From contig JAIFAC010000124.1 of the NCBI GenBank assembly GCA_026545765.1, positions 108,749 through 172,748 on the forward strand: a stretch of 64,000 nt of DNA, written 5' to 3'. The notes under the pieces were generated by a model. That model saw only the letters and a program-made list of their open reading frames with translations, was not told the DNA's origin and searched no databases. Source of the DNA: Plantago major (lineage: Eukaryota; Streptophyta; Magnoliopsida; Lamiales; Plantaginaceae). Position 1 is the stretch's first letter; every line of letters begins with the position of its first letter. The position numbers and the translations under genes are program-made. Shown here piece after piece: positions 12,208 to 23,689 of the stretch.

Positions 12208-13516
12208 GGACGAGGCGGGGTATGCCCCGTAGAGGTTTGTATGGTCCTCGGACCGGCAAATTATACTCTCCGTGTTTATATGCTCTGACGATTTTCTTAT
12301 AAAATTTGATCGCGCCTTATTAGATGAAATCGTCATCTTTTTCTTATCCTTACTTTGTCGGATTATATTGATCAAATATCCCTGTAAGATGACCAACAAA
12401 TACACACCCGGACGTGGCTGATGGGCTTGTCTAGGTCAGATACGATAAGCTCATCTGACCCAATATTGTTCAGCCCAAACGAATAGTACAAGCCCATTGT
12501 CGACGTCGAGGTTCTGACATGTCGGACGCCTATTGGTTCGTCCCTTCTATAAATACTTCGAGTTCCTCTTCGCATTGGTCGTGCAAATCTAACTCCAATT
12601 TCCATATTCACTGAAAATTTCGTCCTTCTTTCTCAGGCTCGGATAGATCTTCCAGTTTGAGCCCCGTAGTACCCGTAAGAAGATGTTTTCTTGAATAGTT
12701 TCTCGAGACTCTGGCCCACTCTCAAATCGGCATTTGTCTTGAGTTTGAGAGTGGCGGATCCGAGGGAAGATTGCTTAAGATCACCATCGAAAAGCACGAT
12801 CTCAGACATGTCCAGATCCATAGGTTAGCGCACGAACGGTCTCATCGATCATATTTGCGATCCACTCTTTAGGAGCTTTTTCTTCCCGAGGAGTCACGAC
12901 GGTGGGTCGCCTTTACCAATGCGCCGATCCGTAAAGATCCGAAGTTTTTATGTCGATATGATAGATGTGTCGTAATCGCTTATAAGGTGAGATTCCAAGT
13001 GCTAATCACTCACTCGTAATTTTAATGTTTCCGGAACACCGTGTCGACCAAAGAAGGAATAAAAGGTAAGGTGATATTGTGATTTCATTTCATCGAGTCT
13101 TTTCTCAGACAGTGCACATCGATCCTCGTGTTCCTAAGTGACGACTAAGTAGGATACTTTCCGTCGGAGGAATAATCTCGGAAGATGACGATTCCGCATT
13201 TTTCTCTACGCTTATGTATCAGATTCAGAGATCCGGATAAAGACCGAGATTTGTAGATCGCAAAGACAAAGGTCATGTATACTTTGTCTCATGTATGAAT
13301 AAAATTCATTGCTTGACTTTTCTTGTCACCGTGAACGCTAAGCTTCAAATTTATTTAATTCAAAGATAGAAGTTGTATTGATTTGCGGAAATTCAATTAC
13401 AACTTGTGCTATATGGCCAATGACAAAAGGGTTAACAAAACAGAATCGACGGTTCATGAATAAATGCTTTAAGCCCAAAATATCCAAATGACCGGCCGAG
13501 GTCCGCGTTACCATCC
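12208..13516. other. Spacer between accessory region and integrase in element B
   Basis: No domain is recognised. A + strand TATA-like TCTATAAATACTTCGAG lies at 12546-12562, followed by a pyrimidine-rich leader, but no convincing gene follows it before the antisense integrase. It could be the remnant of a second antisense promoter. Confidence 0.35.
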
Positions 13517-14955
13517 TTATGCGTAAAACTTTTGAAGGTTCCTAGCATTCCATGTACGCTTGAGTGGATGTCCGTACTCATCTTCCAATTCGTAACTTCC
13601 GTTCACTCTTACACCGACAATCTTGTAAGGTCCTTCCCATTTAGGCTTGAGTTTTCCAACATTGCTCAAGATGTCAGCCCGGCGAAGTACTAGGTCTCCG
13701 ACCTGCAAGTTTTGCTTCAACATTCCTCATAGTAGGCTCTCAAAGCTTGCTTGGTACCGTGGATATTAGCCGTTGCTTCATTCTTTTTGTTCCAAAGATG
13801 TCTAGATCGAATATCCGAGCTTCATGATCGATTAATCATCAACTCTTGGACCCTCATAGTCTCGACTGCAATTTCCGCTGGTATAACTACTTCCGAGCCA
13901 TAAACCAAGGCGAATGGGGTCTCTCTAGTCGCGGTCCACGCAGTGGTGCGATGGGCCCATAGTACGCCATCTAGGTCATCCGCCCAACTTTCTTGAGAAG
14001 TTCTCAACTGCTTCTCTAGGATCTCAACAATTGTCTTGTTTGTGGACTCAGCTTGCCCATTAGCTTGTGGATATACAACAGATGTGAAACGTTGTTCAAT
14101 CTTGAAGGACGCCAACCATTCCTTGAGCCTATTGCCTGAAAATTGAGCACCATTGTCCGAGACAAGAACTCTGCGTAGGCCAAAATGACAAATGATGTTT
14201 TTCCAAATGAAGGTCCGCACTCGACTTTCTGTAATGGTTGCCACAGCTTCAGCTTCTACCCACTTGGTGAAATATTCCACAGCCACAATTAGGAATTTCT
14301 TCTGTTGAGTGCCCCTTGGGAACGGTCCGACAATATCGATGCCTCATTGATCAAACGGACATGCTATGATTGACGGAATCATAGGATGTGTCGGACGATG
14401 GGGAATGTTCGCATAATATTGGCAATCAGGGCATCTCCGGGCGTAGCTAGCGGAATCCTTATCAATGGTAGGCAAGTAGTAGCCTTGTCGAATGATTTTT
14501 TGAGCAAGAGTTCGTCCCCCGGAATGGCTTCCGCAGCCTTTCAGAATTTCTTCCAAAGACAGCCTTTTGCTTCAAGGGCCCAAACACCTCAAATGAGTCC
14601 CAGCAAAAGATCTCTTGTACAAATCTTCTCCCAGTATAAAGTATCTGTTTGCTCGGCACTGCACACTCCTTGACTCCTTCGGATCAGCTGGTAGTGATCC
14701 GTCTTTGATATAACTAAAGATGTCATTCATCCAATTTCTTCCCCTGTCAGTTATCATGACGGTCGGATTGGGACTCATGACGGATGAGTCAGTAATAGTG
14801 AGTAGGATTACTCTCCTCGTGTCTAGAGCAGCTATTGCGGATGTGTATTTTGCCGGAGCGTTCGCTCTTTCGTTCCAAGCCCTGTCAAACTTCTCCAGGG
14901 TAAACTCCTCAAAGAGGCTGACTTCTTGCTTGAGTAGTTCGAGATACTTGATCAT
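13517..14955 (-). pseudogene. Integrase region of element B
   Basis: Reading on -, an HHCC-type zinc-binding portion ends with CPDCQYYA (about 14470-14500). The catalytic core follows at 14286-13822, with the conserved DNGAQFSG and PQANGQAEST that surround catalytic acidic residues in Ty3/Gypsy integrases. A C-terminal domain lies at 13723-13517, with GDLVLRRADI, KWEGPYKIV and RTWNARNLQKFY. This order is canonical for Ty3/Gypsy integrase. It is a fossil copy with several breaks. Confidence 0.85.
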
Positions 14956-15060
14956 CGAAGGACCTTTTGTGGCAAAAGTTCCTGAAAATTGGGCTTCAAA
15001 TAGCTGTGAGTCCGTGTAAGCTTTGAGCTTCCTGACCGCAGGACTTGGCTAAACGTAGTC

Positions 15061-17055
15061 TCACAATAGTGCTTCATACGCAGCCTCATTATTGGTGACT
15101 TTAAACTCCAAGGATATCGCGTAGTCGAGTTCCGCGCCATCAGGGCTTTTAAGGTAGATTCCAATCCCTCCCAATCTTCCAGTGGAGGAACCATCTACTT
15201 CCAATGTCCAAACATCAGAAGGATGACCTTTGGTTTGGAGATCTTCTGTTAGCTCCCGAGATTCCAACTTTTGTTCCTCCTTCTCTTTAATATCCGCACT
15301 GTAGTTGTTAGTACCGGATCTCCTTGTGATATCGCCAACAAGGAACATTTGTTGACCAGTTTCTCATACGATGCGCATAGGACTGATTTATGAACTGAGC
15401 ATCTTCGAGGTTTTCTGGGTTGATCATTGGCGGAACTGGCTTTCGGACGATCTGCTTGGCGATTAAGCATTCACATGCCTGTTTGTCCGGGACTTTCTCT
15501 GAATCCGCTGTGGTACTCGCTAGGAAGTCAAGAACAACTTGAGCTTTCGCCGTTTGAGCCTAGTAGCTAATGTCGATTCACTCAAATTTCAATTTCCCAT
15601 TTAGAGAGTCGTCCGATTGGTCGTGCTTTCCTGTGACCTGTTTCAAAGGTTCCGTAGTTAGTACCACTACTTTATGAGACTTGAAGTATGGTTTTAACCG
15701 CCTTGCGGTGTAAACCAAAGCATATGCAAATTTCTCAATCTTCACATATCTTGTCTCGGTCCCAGCAAGGGCTTTACTAAGATAGTAGATTGGCAAGTAA
15801 TCATTAGCTTGAATCTGTACTAATACGGAACTCATTGCCTCTTCCGTTATTGCTAGGTAGAGGTAGGGTGGCTCTCCTTCCACGGGTTTGGAGAGTAGCG
15901 GAGGGGAATGGAGGTACTTTTTCAAATTTTTAAAAGCCTCAGAACATTCCGCGGTCCACTCAAAGCTCTCTCCTTTCCGGAGGATTTTGAAGAACGGAAG
16001 GTTCTTCTCTGCGGATCGTGAAATAAAGCGACTTAAGGACATAAGACGTCCAATGAGCTGTTGTACCACATTGAGGTTCTTCGGATGAGGCAGATCTAGG
16101 ATTGCCTTGATCTTCTCAGGGTTTGCGCTTATCCCTCTCTCTGTGACCATGTACCCCAACAACTTTCCGCCCTTCACACCGAAGGTGCACTTTTCCGGAT
16201 TCAGCTTCATCCCGTACTTCCTAAGGATAGCAAAGCACTTGTTCAAGTGATCCACATGTTACGTTATTCTTCAGTTTTGCTTTTAACGAGCATGTCATCC
16301 ACATACACTTCCATGGTTTTTCCAATTTCTTCCTTGAACATCTGATTCACCAATTGTTGGTAAGTGGCCCCCGCATTTTTCAATCCGAACGGCATCATTT
16401 TAGAGCAGTACACTCCCCCTGCAGCGAAGAAAGCTGTTTTCTTGATGTCTTCCTTGGCCATCCGAATTTGGTAAAAGCCTTGGTATGCGTCCATGAAACT
16501 CAGTAACGCACATCCGGACGTGGAGTCAACCAATTGATCTATCTGTGGCAAAGGGTATGGATCCTTTGGGCAGAACTTGTTTAGCCTGGTGAAATCATTG
16601 CACATCCGCCATTTTCCTGGTGATTTCTCTACCAGAACTACGTTGCAAACCCAATTGGAATAACGGACTTCCTCGATGTGCCCTGCCTTCAGGAGTCGAT
16701 CAACCTCGGCGGATATAATGGCATCCTTGATCGGACCAAAATCCTTTCTCTTTTGACAGATGTACTTAATCGAGGGATCCTGCTCGACGGTGAACAAGAA
16801 TCCCTGATCTATCCCCTTTAGGTCATCAGTACTCCAAGCAAACACATCACTGTTATCTCGGAGACAAGCAATGAGCTTCATTTCCACCACCGTATTCATC
16901 TCTGTTCCGATTCTAGTCTTCTTATCCGGGCTTCCAACGACAAGCTCAACCTCCTTGAGAGTTTCATGAGGCTCGATTCGTACAGTTTTACGAAACTTCT
17001 CCTTCTGGCTCCCTACTCCAATATGCGGACTCTCCTTTAGCCTAAGAACAATCAA
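15061..17055 (-). pseudogene. Reverse transcriptase, RNase H and extra RNase H of element B
   Basis: The reverse transcriptase at 17055-16264 shows KWRMCNDFTRLNK, YPLPQIDQLVD, SFMDAYQGFYQI, MPFGLKNAGATYQ and the catalytic VYVDDMLVKS. Its connection and first RNase H portion run 16255-15578 (KCTFGVKGGKLLGYMV, ISANPEKIKAI, YLSKALAGTE). A second RNase H-like domain at about 15230-15061 begins LEVDGSSTGRLGGIGIYL and contains NNEAAYEALL. Two RNase H domains in tandem mark the Tat lineage. It is a fossil copy with several breaks. Confidence 0.88.
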
Positions 17056-17073
17056 GGGTCACGGCCATGTTGA

Positions 17074-19149
17074 TCACAACACGGGCAGACGCTTCCTCAT
17101 GGACATAATGTAACATTCCCAAGCTTCTGATGTTCCTCCTCCTCTCCGACCAAGACGGGTCGGGAATTTCATCCTATTATGGAGAGGAAGGTATAGCTCG
17201 AATTGATCGAGTCCTCGACGACCAAAGATAGCATTGTAGTCGAAAGTTCGGTCCACCACTACAAAACGGACTTGTCAGGTCACTCATGGATGCGCCCCAA
17301 GTGAAACGTGAAGTATGACACTTCCTAGAGGATTTGATACTTCCTCCGAACCCTAATATGGAGGTGTTGACTCTCTCATATCGGATTCTTCCGAGATTCA
17401 TCTGATCTATTGCCGATTTGGAGATGATGTTCGAGGAACTCCCCGTGTCTACCAGGATCTTGTTTACCCGATAAATTGCGATGGTTAAAGAAACCACCAA
17501 CGGAACATCCGGATCGTCAATGTCTTCTCCTCCTGCCATAGGAGGAGGGATCTCGCTATCATCAAAGGATATGGCGTTTGTCCCTCGAATTGCTGGAGCA
17601 GCATACGATCTGTCATTGTTCCGAGATTCCGAAATGTCTGCCTCTCGCTCCTACTATCGCCTCCAGCTGGTCCGTCCGCGATGGTGTTGATCACCCGCTG
17701 TATGTAGCGCTTCCATTTCAACGCCATCAGCACTGTATGGGTGTTGGTCCGTGCGAGGCGGATGGTTGGGTGGCAGAGGTGGCAAGGATAGGGGACGAGG
17801 TGGCGGCTCTGTAGCTCTATCATGCCTTTTTCGTTCCGTCTTATCATGTCTAGAAGATTCATCCATATAGATGTGATCTTCCAGTTTTCCCTCTCTTATC
17901 AAATGTTCAACCTCCGTTTTCAGTTGAATGCAATCGTCCGTCTCGTGACCACGGCACCTGTGGAACTTGCAGTACCCCTTTGCATTCTTATTCTTCCGGT
18001 TGTTGTGAGAGGGCTTTGGCCATTGGACATCCAAATTTCTTCTCAATGATAGTTGCCAAGATGTCGGATCTTGGTCTATCGAGACGGTATAATCCGCAGA
18101 TCTCCTCGGGCGGACTCCTTTCTCTGTGGAAGCCCTTATCTCGTGATCCTTCCTCGTCAAGTATCCTCGGCGCTGCTCTTGTTTCATCGCTCCTTTCCTT
18201 TCTTGGAACCACCACTCATCGAACATTCCTTCGATTCTCTCCATACATCACTTCTTCACAAATGTCATCCAAATGCTTTTAACTCCTCACTTCGACTAGA
18301 GAGTTTCATGAGCTCGAGTTGAAAGTATTAGCATATAGGTGATGCATCTGCTCCTTAACACTGTGTGACTCAACTTGTAGAACTTCTGCGTGAAAACGAT
18401 CTAGGAAGGTCCTTAGATCCTCTTGCTCCCGCTGTATAACTTTTACCAGGTGCTCGACGGTACGCTTTCTTCTTTTCGACTTTCCAAACCGTCCCAAAAA
18501 CTTGGAGGAGAGGTCCGCATACGACCTTATCGACTTGTTTGGTAAAGCAGTGTACGAATCCATGGCCGTTCCAAAGAGATTAGATGAGAACGTGAGAGCT
18601 TTCGTATTGTCACTCATCCCTTTGGAATCCATCTTATCACAGTAGATTGTCAGGTGACCAACGGGACAGGTATCCCCGTAATAGTATTCCAAGTTTGGAA
18701 TCACTTGATCCGAGTTCCTATTCCTTTCCTTTTCTCTCATGATTTCATCGCACAAAGGGTTTGGTGCACTAGTAGCTATCTGCTCATGATCCTTTACCAG
18801 GCGTCCGAGATTTAGAATCTGGGCCTCCAAAGCTTTTTGTTGAGCATAGATTTATTCCGCAGTCATTATCTAGGTGGACCACTGAAATGGTTTCCGCTAC
18901 GTGATCCCTGGCTCTCGGAGATGCTTGTTGCGAAGCCTGCCTGTTATCATTCTCCTGATGGTCTCTCCTTTCATTCAGACTTCCTTCCCCTGAATTTGGG
19001 AAGCGGATGCTCTCCAATCTATAAGGTTCAGCAGATCCTCTTGGGGTAGCTGATTCCCCAACCTCTCCGAATTCGGGCTGATCGCTTTTGATAGGTGCAC
19101 TATCGAACCGGAGTAGCCACTGGCGGAGTGGCTTGCTGAGGATGGGCAT
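17074..19149 (-). pseudogene. Gag and protease region of element B
   Basis: The gag core at about 18830-18306 contains YYGDTCPVGHLTIYCDKM and RTFLDRFHAEVL, typical of the plant Ty3/Gypsy gag domain. A nucleocapsid-like segment at about 18000-17880 has YCKFHRCRGHETDDCIQLK, a CCHC-type knuckle. The aspartic protease signature LVDTGSSSNIIS lies near 17440. It is a fossil copy with several breaks. Confidence 0.82.
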
Positions 19150-19570
19150 TGTTAGACCCTAGACAACCTTGGATTATCGTGAGCAATCTATCGAACTGAG
19201 TCTCACTTAATCCGAGGTCACTAGTCCGGACTGCACGACCATCAGGCATAGTAAATTGTTGACCTGTAATGGGGCCTTGAGCTTCTGCCGGAGAAACTCA
19301 TATGGTCCCCTCTCCATGGTCCATAGGTGCAACGTTCTCAGGAACATTTCGGACCCCCCTGAGTGGAACGTCTATTCCTTCATCTGAGGATGGTCGTCGT
19401 CAGACCGCCGCCGGATATCCCTTCCGACGCTCCTTTCACCACAAGGGCCCTTCATCCCGGGTATGGACGCCCACGGACGTGGTGGTGGAGTCCCCACGCC
19501 GCAAAGACTAGTACGTGTTGTCCGCCTTGTTCTTATCACCTAACTCAGCCAAGTAAACTTTTTGTAAAGC

Positions 19571-19588
19571 TTCCCACTGACGGCGCCA
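19571..19588 (-). other. Primer binding site of element B
   Basis: On -, TGGCGCCGTCAGTGGGAA begins three bases after the 5' LTR. The TGGCGCCGT start is the form found in many Tat and Athila type elements and is usually attributed to tRNA-Asp; only the first nine bases fit that tRNA's 3' end well. Confidence 0.75.
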
Positions 19589-19591
19589 AAA

Positions 19592-20446
19592 TGTTAAGGG
19601 GTGAAACCTCGAACACTAACTAACTAAACTATTACAAGCAACCTAGTCTAGGACCCGCCTCCTACTTGAAGTCCGAATCAGTATCCGTCCGTGAAAGAGT
19701 ACCTGAAAGGACTAAGCTGGGTAGGGATGCCCGGATCACAGATGTCAATCCGGTAAGAGAGTTTACTCAAGAGAGAACGGGAAGCTCTCAATGTAATAGT
19801 TATGAGGAATCAATAAGACTTAGTGATTATTTCTTATGATTGTGACTTACCTTAAGGTCTTGGACCTTGGGCTATATTTATAGTTATCATATGCTTATGA
19901 GGCGACTCACAAGATGATGCCAAGTGTATGCTTCAGATTTGGACACCAATGCTACCTTTGGCCCATGGCCCAATAGTGAACAGTAATCCAAGATTACCAT
20001 CGGGCTGGAGGGTAGTTTCGACCTTTCCTCCGAGAGTACTGCTCCGCCATTGGTCCGTGTAAGTCCTTCGATGATCTGCTTGGTTGATCTATCCTTAGGT
20101 AACTCACTTGTCTGAGCCTAGAGTTCCACTAACTATCTTAGTGGTTCATATGTACGCTTGATCTTATTATGATGGTGGCATCCGAGATTCTCTCGGTCCG
20201 CTTGGCATCCTAGGACGACAACAGGTGCTTGGTAGACCATGCACCTTTTGTCATGTTCGAAGTCATACACCTAGCTTCGGACTTAGCCGAGAAGGTGTGT
20301 CGATTGTAAGTACTAGTCGACCTCGAATGGTTTCCTCAGTCGGACTATTCAAGGTCTAACTAGTACTAGATTGGCTATCTCACTTTGATGCGCCTAGGAC
20401 ACGCCCACGGCGCCTTTAACGGATTGGACACATGTCCAGATCAACA
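19592..20446 (-). mobile_element. Element B 5' LTR
   Basis: It begins TGTTAAGGGGTGAAACC and ends CCAGATCAACA in + orientation, and is the partner of 5038-5935. It retains the TATA box (TATTTATA on + near 19875). The first 150 bases are almost identical to the partner and the middle is more divergent. Confidence 0.9.
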
Positions 20447-20574
20447 CCCCCCACTTAGTCCTTTCTGTACTCTAGCTCGGACATGTCTTCCTGACTTCAA
20501 GTAGGAGGCGGGTCTTAGACTAGGTTGCTTGTAATAGTTTAGTTAGTTAGTGTTCGAGGTTAAACCCCTCAACA
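20447..20574 (+). mobile_element. Element A 3' LTR, last segment
   Basis: This is the reverse complement of the first ~125 bases of the B-type LTR (for example CAAGTAGGAGGCGGGTC and GTTAGTGTTCGAGG), ending CCCCTCAACA. It continues the LTR interrupted at 5037, with CCCCC duplicated on both sides of element B. Confidence 0.85.
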
Positions 20575-20623
20575 GAAATCATAGAGCAAATAAAGTTCAA
20601 CACTTGGTCTTGGGTAAAAGGTA

Positions 20624-20872
20624 CTCCCTCTGTCCCGGAGAACTTCATACATTAGGGTTAGCACGCAGTTTTATGTGAAAAGTTAAAGTAATGATAGAAT
20701 ATAGAAAAGGTGAAAAAAAAGTGTACTTTTAGTGGCAAAAGGTGTAATTTTAGTGTAAAGTTGAGATTGTTTATTATTTGTCAGTGGGGTAGCTTCCTTT
20801 TTTGGTAATGTATGAAGTTTTGTGGGACGGCTAAAAATGGCAAATGTATGAAGTTCTGCGGTACGGAGGGAG
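20624..20872. mobile_element. Stowaway-type MITE
   Basis: This 249-bp element is bounded by CTCCCTCTGTCCC and its inverted counterpart GGTACGGAGGGAG, with TA on both sides (20622-20623 and 20873-20874). CTCCCTCCGTCCC ends with TA duplication define Stowaway MITEs of the Tc1/mariner superfamily. ACTTCATACATTA near the left end pairs with TAATGTATGAAGT-like sequence on the right. It has no coding capacity. Confidence 0.92.
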
Positions 20873-20874
20873 TA

Positions 20875-22509
20875 AGATGCTAATTCCGTCGTCCTATGTT
20901 TATGCTGATTGGGAAGTATGCCCCAGAGGTGTGGTGTCAAACATTTGTTTGTAACTAGTTCGGTTTTGGGGAGCTATTTTCTGAAATATCGGGGGTGTTT
21001 TTTCTGGTGTCGATCAGTTGGCAGCAACACATCGGAACCACACTTTTTCGCAGTTTTGGTACTGTTGAGCGGTGCATTTTATTGTTTCCTGGCACTTGAT
21101 GGAGCGAACTTTTTCGCCATCGTCATGTGTTTTTAGGCGGTGCTGAGCTTTCTTCCTTCCTTCCAGGTGGCTGGGAGTGATGGAATTATTGTCCGGAAAC
21201 ACTTATGGGTCGTTTGAGTCCCTTTGGATGCCTCAACGGGAAATCACTAATGTCGAGGTTGATTTTGTTGCGATGTCGATTCCCCGTTGGTGGTTCTGGT
21301 TTCACACCCACTAACTCTTGGCCTAGTTTTCTTTGGACTATAACATATATACTAGACGACGGGGGTGGCCAGAAGCTCATCTGTCTTGGACCCTTGTAAG
21401 TGTCGTTTCGGGAATACTTTTTCCTTACTTTCTTGCTATTTTGGTTAGATCGGGAGTGGTATTTTCAATAATTTTCGTTCATATGTTTTTGGTTGTTAGT
21501 TTAGACCGATAGGTTATTGCGCTTTGATCATCTTCATTGGCTTTCAGAATTATTATGGCGTATGTAATTCTCGATTTATGCTCAAAGAAGATTGCTTATG
21601 CTCTGATCTCTTAATAATACTTTAAATTCTTCTAAAAAAAAGTATTTAAGCGAAAGAACAACGAAAGTATTAAATTAACTAAACAGATTATGGAAACATG
21701 GAAATTATGGTAGCCAATCGAATTTCATAAATAAGGGAATGGTGTTTCTATGCCATGCGTAAGGATTTGAGAATAGACCGTCAATCCATTCCATCCTACC
21801 AACCTGGTTGTAGATTAACAAATCTTACGGGTGAACCAATGATCGATGAAAATCACTGTTTAAAGAATCAATTGTAAAAACCCCCCGTAGAGATTACAAA
21901 TTCAAATCAACTTATAAATCGTACAGGTAATGTATAAGAATGGGCAAAGATACACAATAAACCTTAATCTAGCTTATTCTCATATCTACCGCATCCCACG
22001 ATGGATTTAGCTACCCATAACCATGCAAACTAAAACAAACATAATCATGCAATAGATAAAAACACACATCGATTGTCTGTGGATAAATTGCAAAGAATAA
22101 GAAAAATTATTGTTAGCCTATCAATCAATCCTAACTCTTGGGTTGTCAATCCAAGATAATCTATCATGGTTCCAAACTTCTTGATATTCATAGATGAATA
22201 GAAAGATAAATTGGGGTTTGTTTCTATCTCGCCTAAGGTTGCCCTAGAGTCGAAAGCTATTCCAAATTCTCTTTAATTAAAAACGAGAAGTTCTATTTAT
22301 ACAAGTAGGATTTAATTGGAAGTTTAATGAGTAAGGGTTTGGGCCGAATCGTCTCGCTGTGGCGAAGAGAAATCTCACCAAGGCGAGGAATGATTTTCCT
22401 CTGTTCTGGTTCTGTCTACAGCCGCTTCACCATGGCGAATGAAGTGCTCCGGCCACAGCGAAGATTAATTCTTCTATGTCTGTTCTTGTTTTCTCTGTGT
22501 AGTGCTTTT
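20875..22509. other. Spacer, no recognised gene
   Basis: Short open stretches only. 21620-22510 has the look of a dispersed repeat (ATGGTAGCCAATCGAATTTC, CATCCCACGATGGATTTAG), but no ends or domains were found. 20880-21400 contains nothing recognised. Confidence 0.4.
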
Positions 22510-22742
22510 TGTAACAGCCCAAAAATTCATATTTCGAATTTAGACGTTTTAAAGCGAACCGACCGTCAAAGCGCAGTTCGTAAGCGTTGTTGGCCCAGCT
22601 TTTATGACTTGTAGCCTTATCCAGTCCATCACTTATCTAAAGCCCAAGTCCATTCTAGCCTAACCCTAGTTATTTTGTGTTAGAATTTGTTAGGAAATTT
22701 GTTAGATATTTTGAATATATCAAGACAATGTCTTAACTTAGT

Positions 22743-23060
22743 CACAGCTTGTTTAAAAACTATTTCGTCTTCAAGATATCTGCTAAGGTATCTCGAGAAA
22801 CTATTTCAGAATCTTGTGCGCTTTCAAGTCTTCAATGTCGCTGAGCTTGTTCTACTTGGATGTCTTCTTCGTCTTCTCTTCATAAAATAAAATTACATTT
22901 TGAGACCTAACATCCTATACAAGATTAGCTAGACTATCATACTTAGTGGGTTTCTTTACAATGTTCAAGTGAACCAAGAGTACTAATCACCTTCGAGATT
23001 AAGATAAGTCATCATGTTGTCGATCAATTCTAACAGATATTTCTAACAAAATATCTAACA
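22743..23060 (-). mobile_element. Element C 3' LTR portion
   Basis: Same sequence as about 30795-31125 in the same orientation (for example CTTTCAAGTCTTCAATGTCG and CCTAACATCCTATAC). It borders the stub of D's 5' LTR, which runs in the opposite direction. Confidence 0.8.
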
Positions 23061-23689
23061 AATTTCCTTTTGATCACCAACGATGACTATCCGACCTATT
23101 ACAACTGGATGAGTGAACAAATTCAACACTTAATCATTTCTTAAGATTTTCAAATCATTCAATTATGCGTAGTAGACATCAACCAAATCACAAGGTGTGA
23201 TCTTTCGACAAGTTATCTTTTATAGAATACTATCCGAGAGTAAGTTCTTCGATAAGTTACAAAGAGAGATTACGATAACTTCAATACATAGAACAAGTTT
23301 GGCTCAACAAGAAAAATACAAAACTACATAGTAAATTAGGACAACAGAGTAACCAAGCTCCAAGTAAACATCCTAATAGACTAGTCTTCAAGTCTTCAAC
23401 TCTTCAAGTCTTCAATGCTAGCTTCTATGGATCACCGCAAATTTCCTATCTCCAAACCTTTTGATGTCGCTGAATAATCATAAAGAAGTGTTCGACGAGC
23501 ATCTCAAAGGTCTCCGCAAATCCACGACCTCTTTGTAGGTTTTGGTAGGATTTTTCGACAAAATGTTTGACCCACGATACTTTTCCCCACTTCGTGCATG
23601 CTCTATTCGATATCCGAGAGCTTGAAGTATTCAGAGATAATCCTCGATATCCGATGTCACCTTGTATTGATCTTCGCTAGATAGAACGA

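Larger units (their letters stand above)
5038..20446 (-). mobile_element. Tat-type Ty3/Gypsy retrotransposon B, both LTRs present
   Basis: This 15.4-kb element is on the - strand. LTRs lie at 5038-5935 (3') and 19592-20446 (5'), with TGTTGA/TCAACA-type ends. The 5-bp target duplication is CCCCC (5033-5037 and 20447-20451). In its own 5' to 3' order it has LTR, primer site, gag-protease, reverse transcriptase, RNase H, a second RNase H-like domain, integrase, antisense accessory gene, LTR. The extra RNase H after the first one, together with an antisense accessory gene, is the hallmark of the Tat lineage. It contains a solo Copia LTR at 8803-10200. The two LTRs are alike at the ends but differ noticeably in the middle, suggesting a moderately old insertion younger than A. 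It is broken, with many breaks. Confidence 0.88.

Noticed and set aside
12546-12562. TATA-like sequence as the promoter of a further antisense gene in element B
   Set aside because: No coding block follows before the antisense integrase; kept only as a note in the spacer entry.
14386-15019. Open stretches on + across B's integrase and RNase H region
   Set aside because: They are the reverse-strand shadow of the integrase and RNase H sequences, which carry the recognisable motifs.
21205-21399. Short ORF pair (both strands) in the spacer after the first MITE
   Set aside because: No domain, no conservation evidence, and open on both strands by chance.
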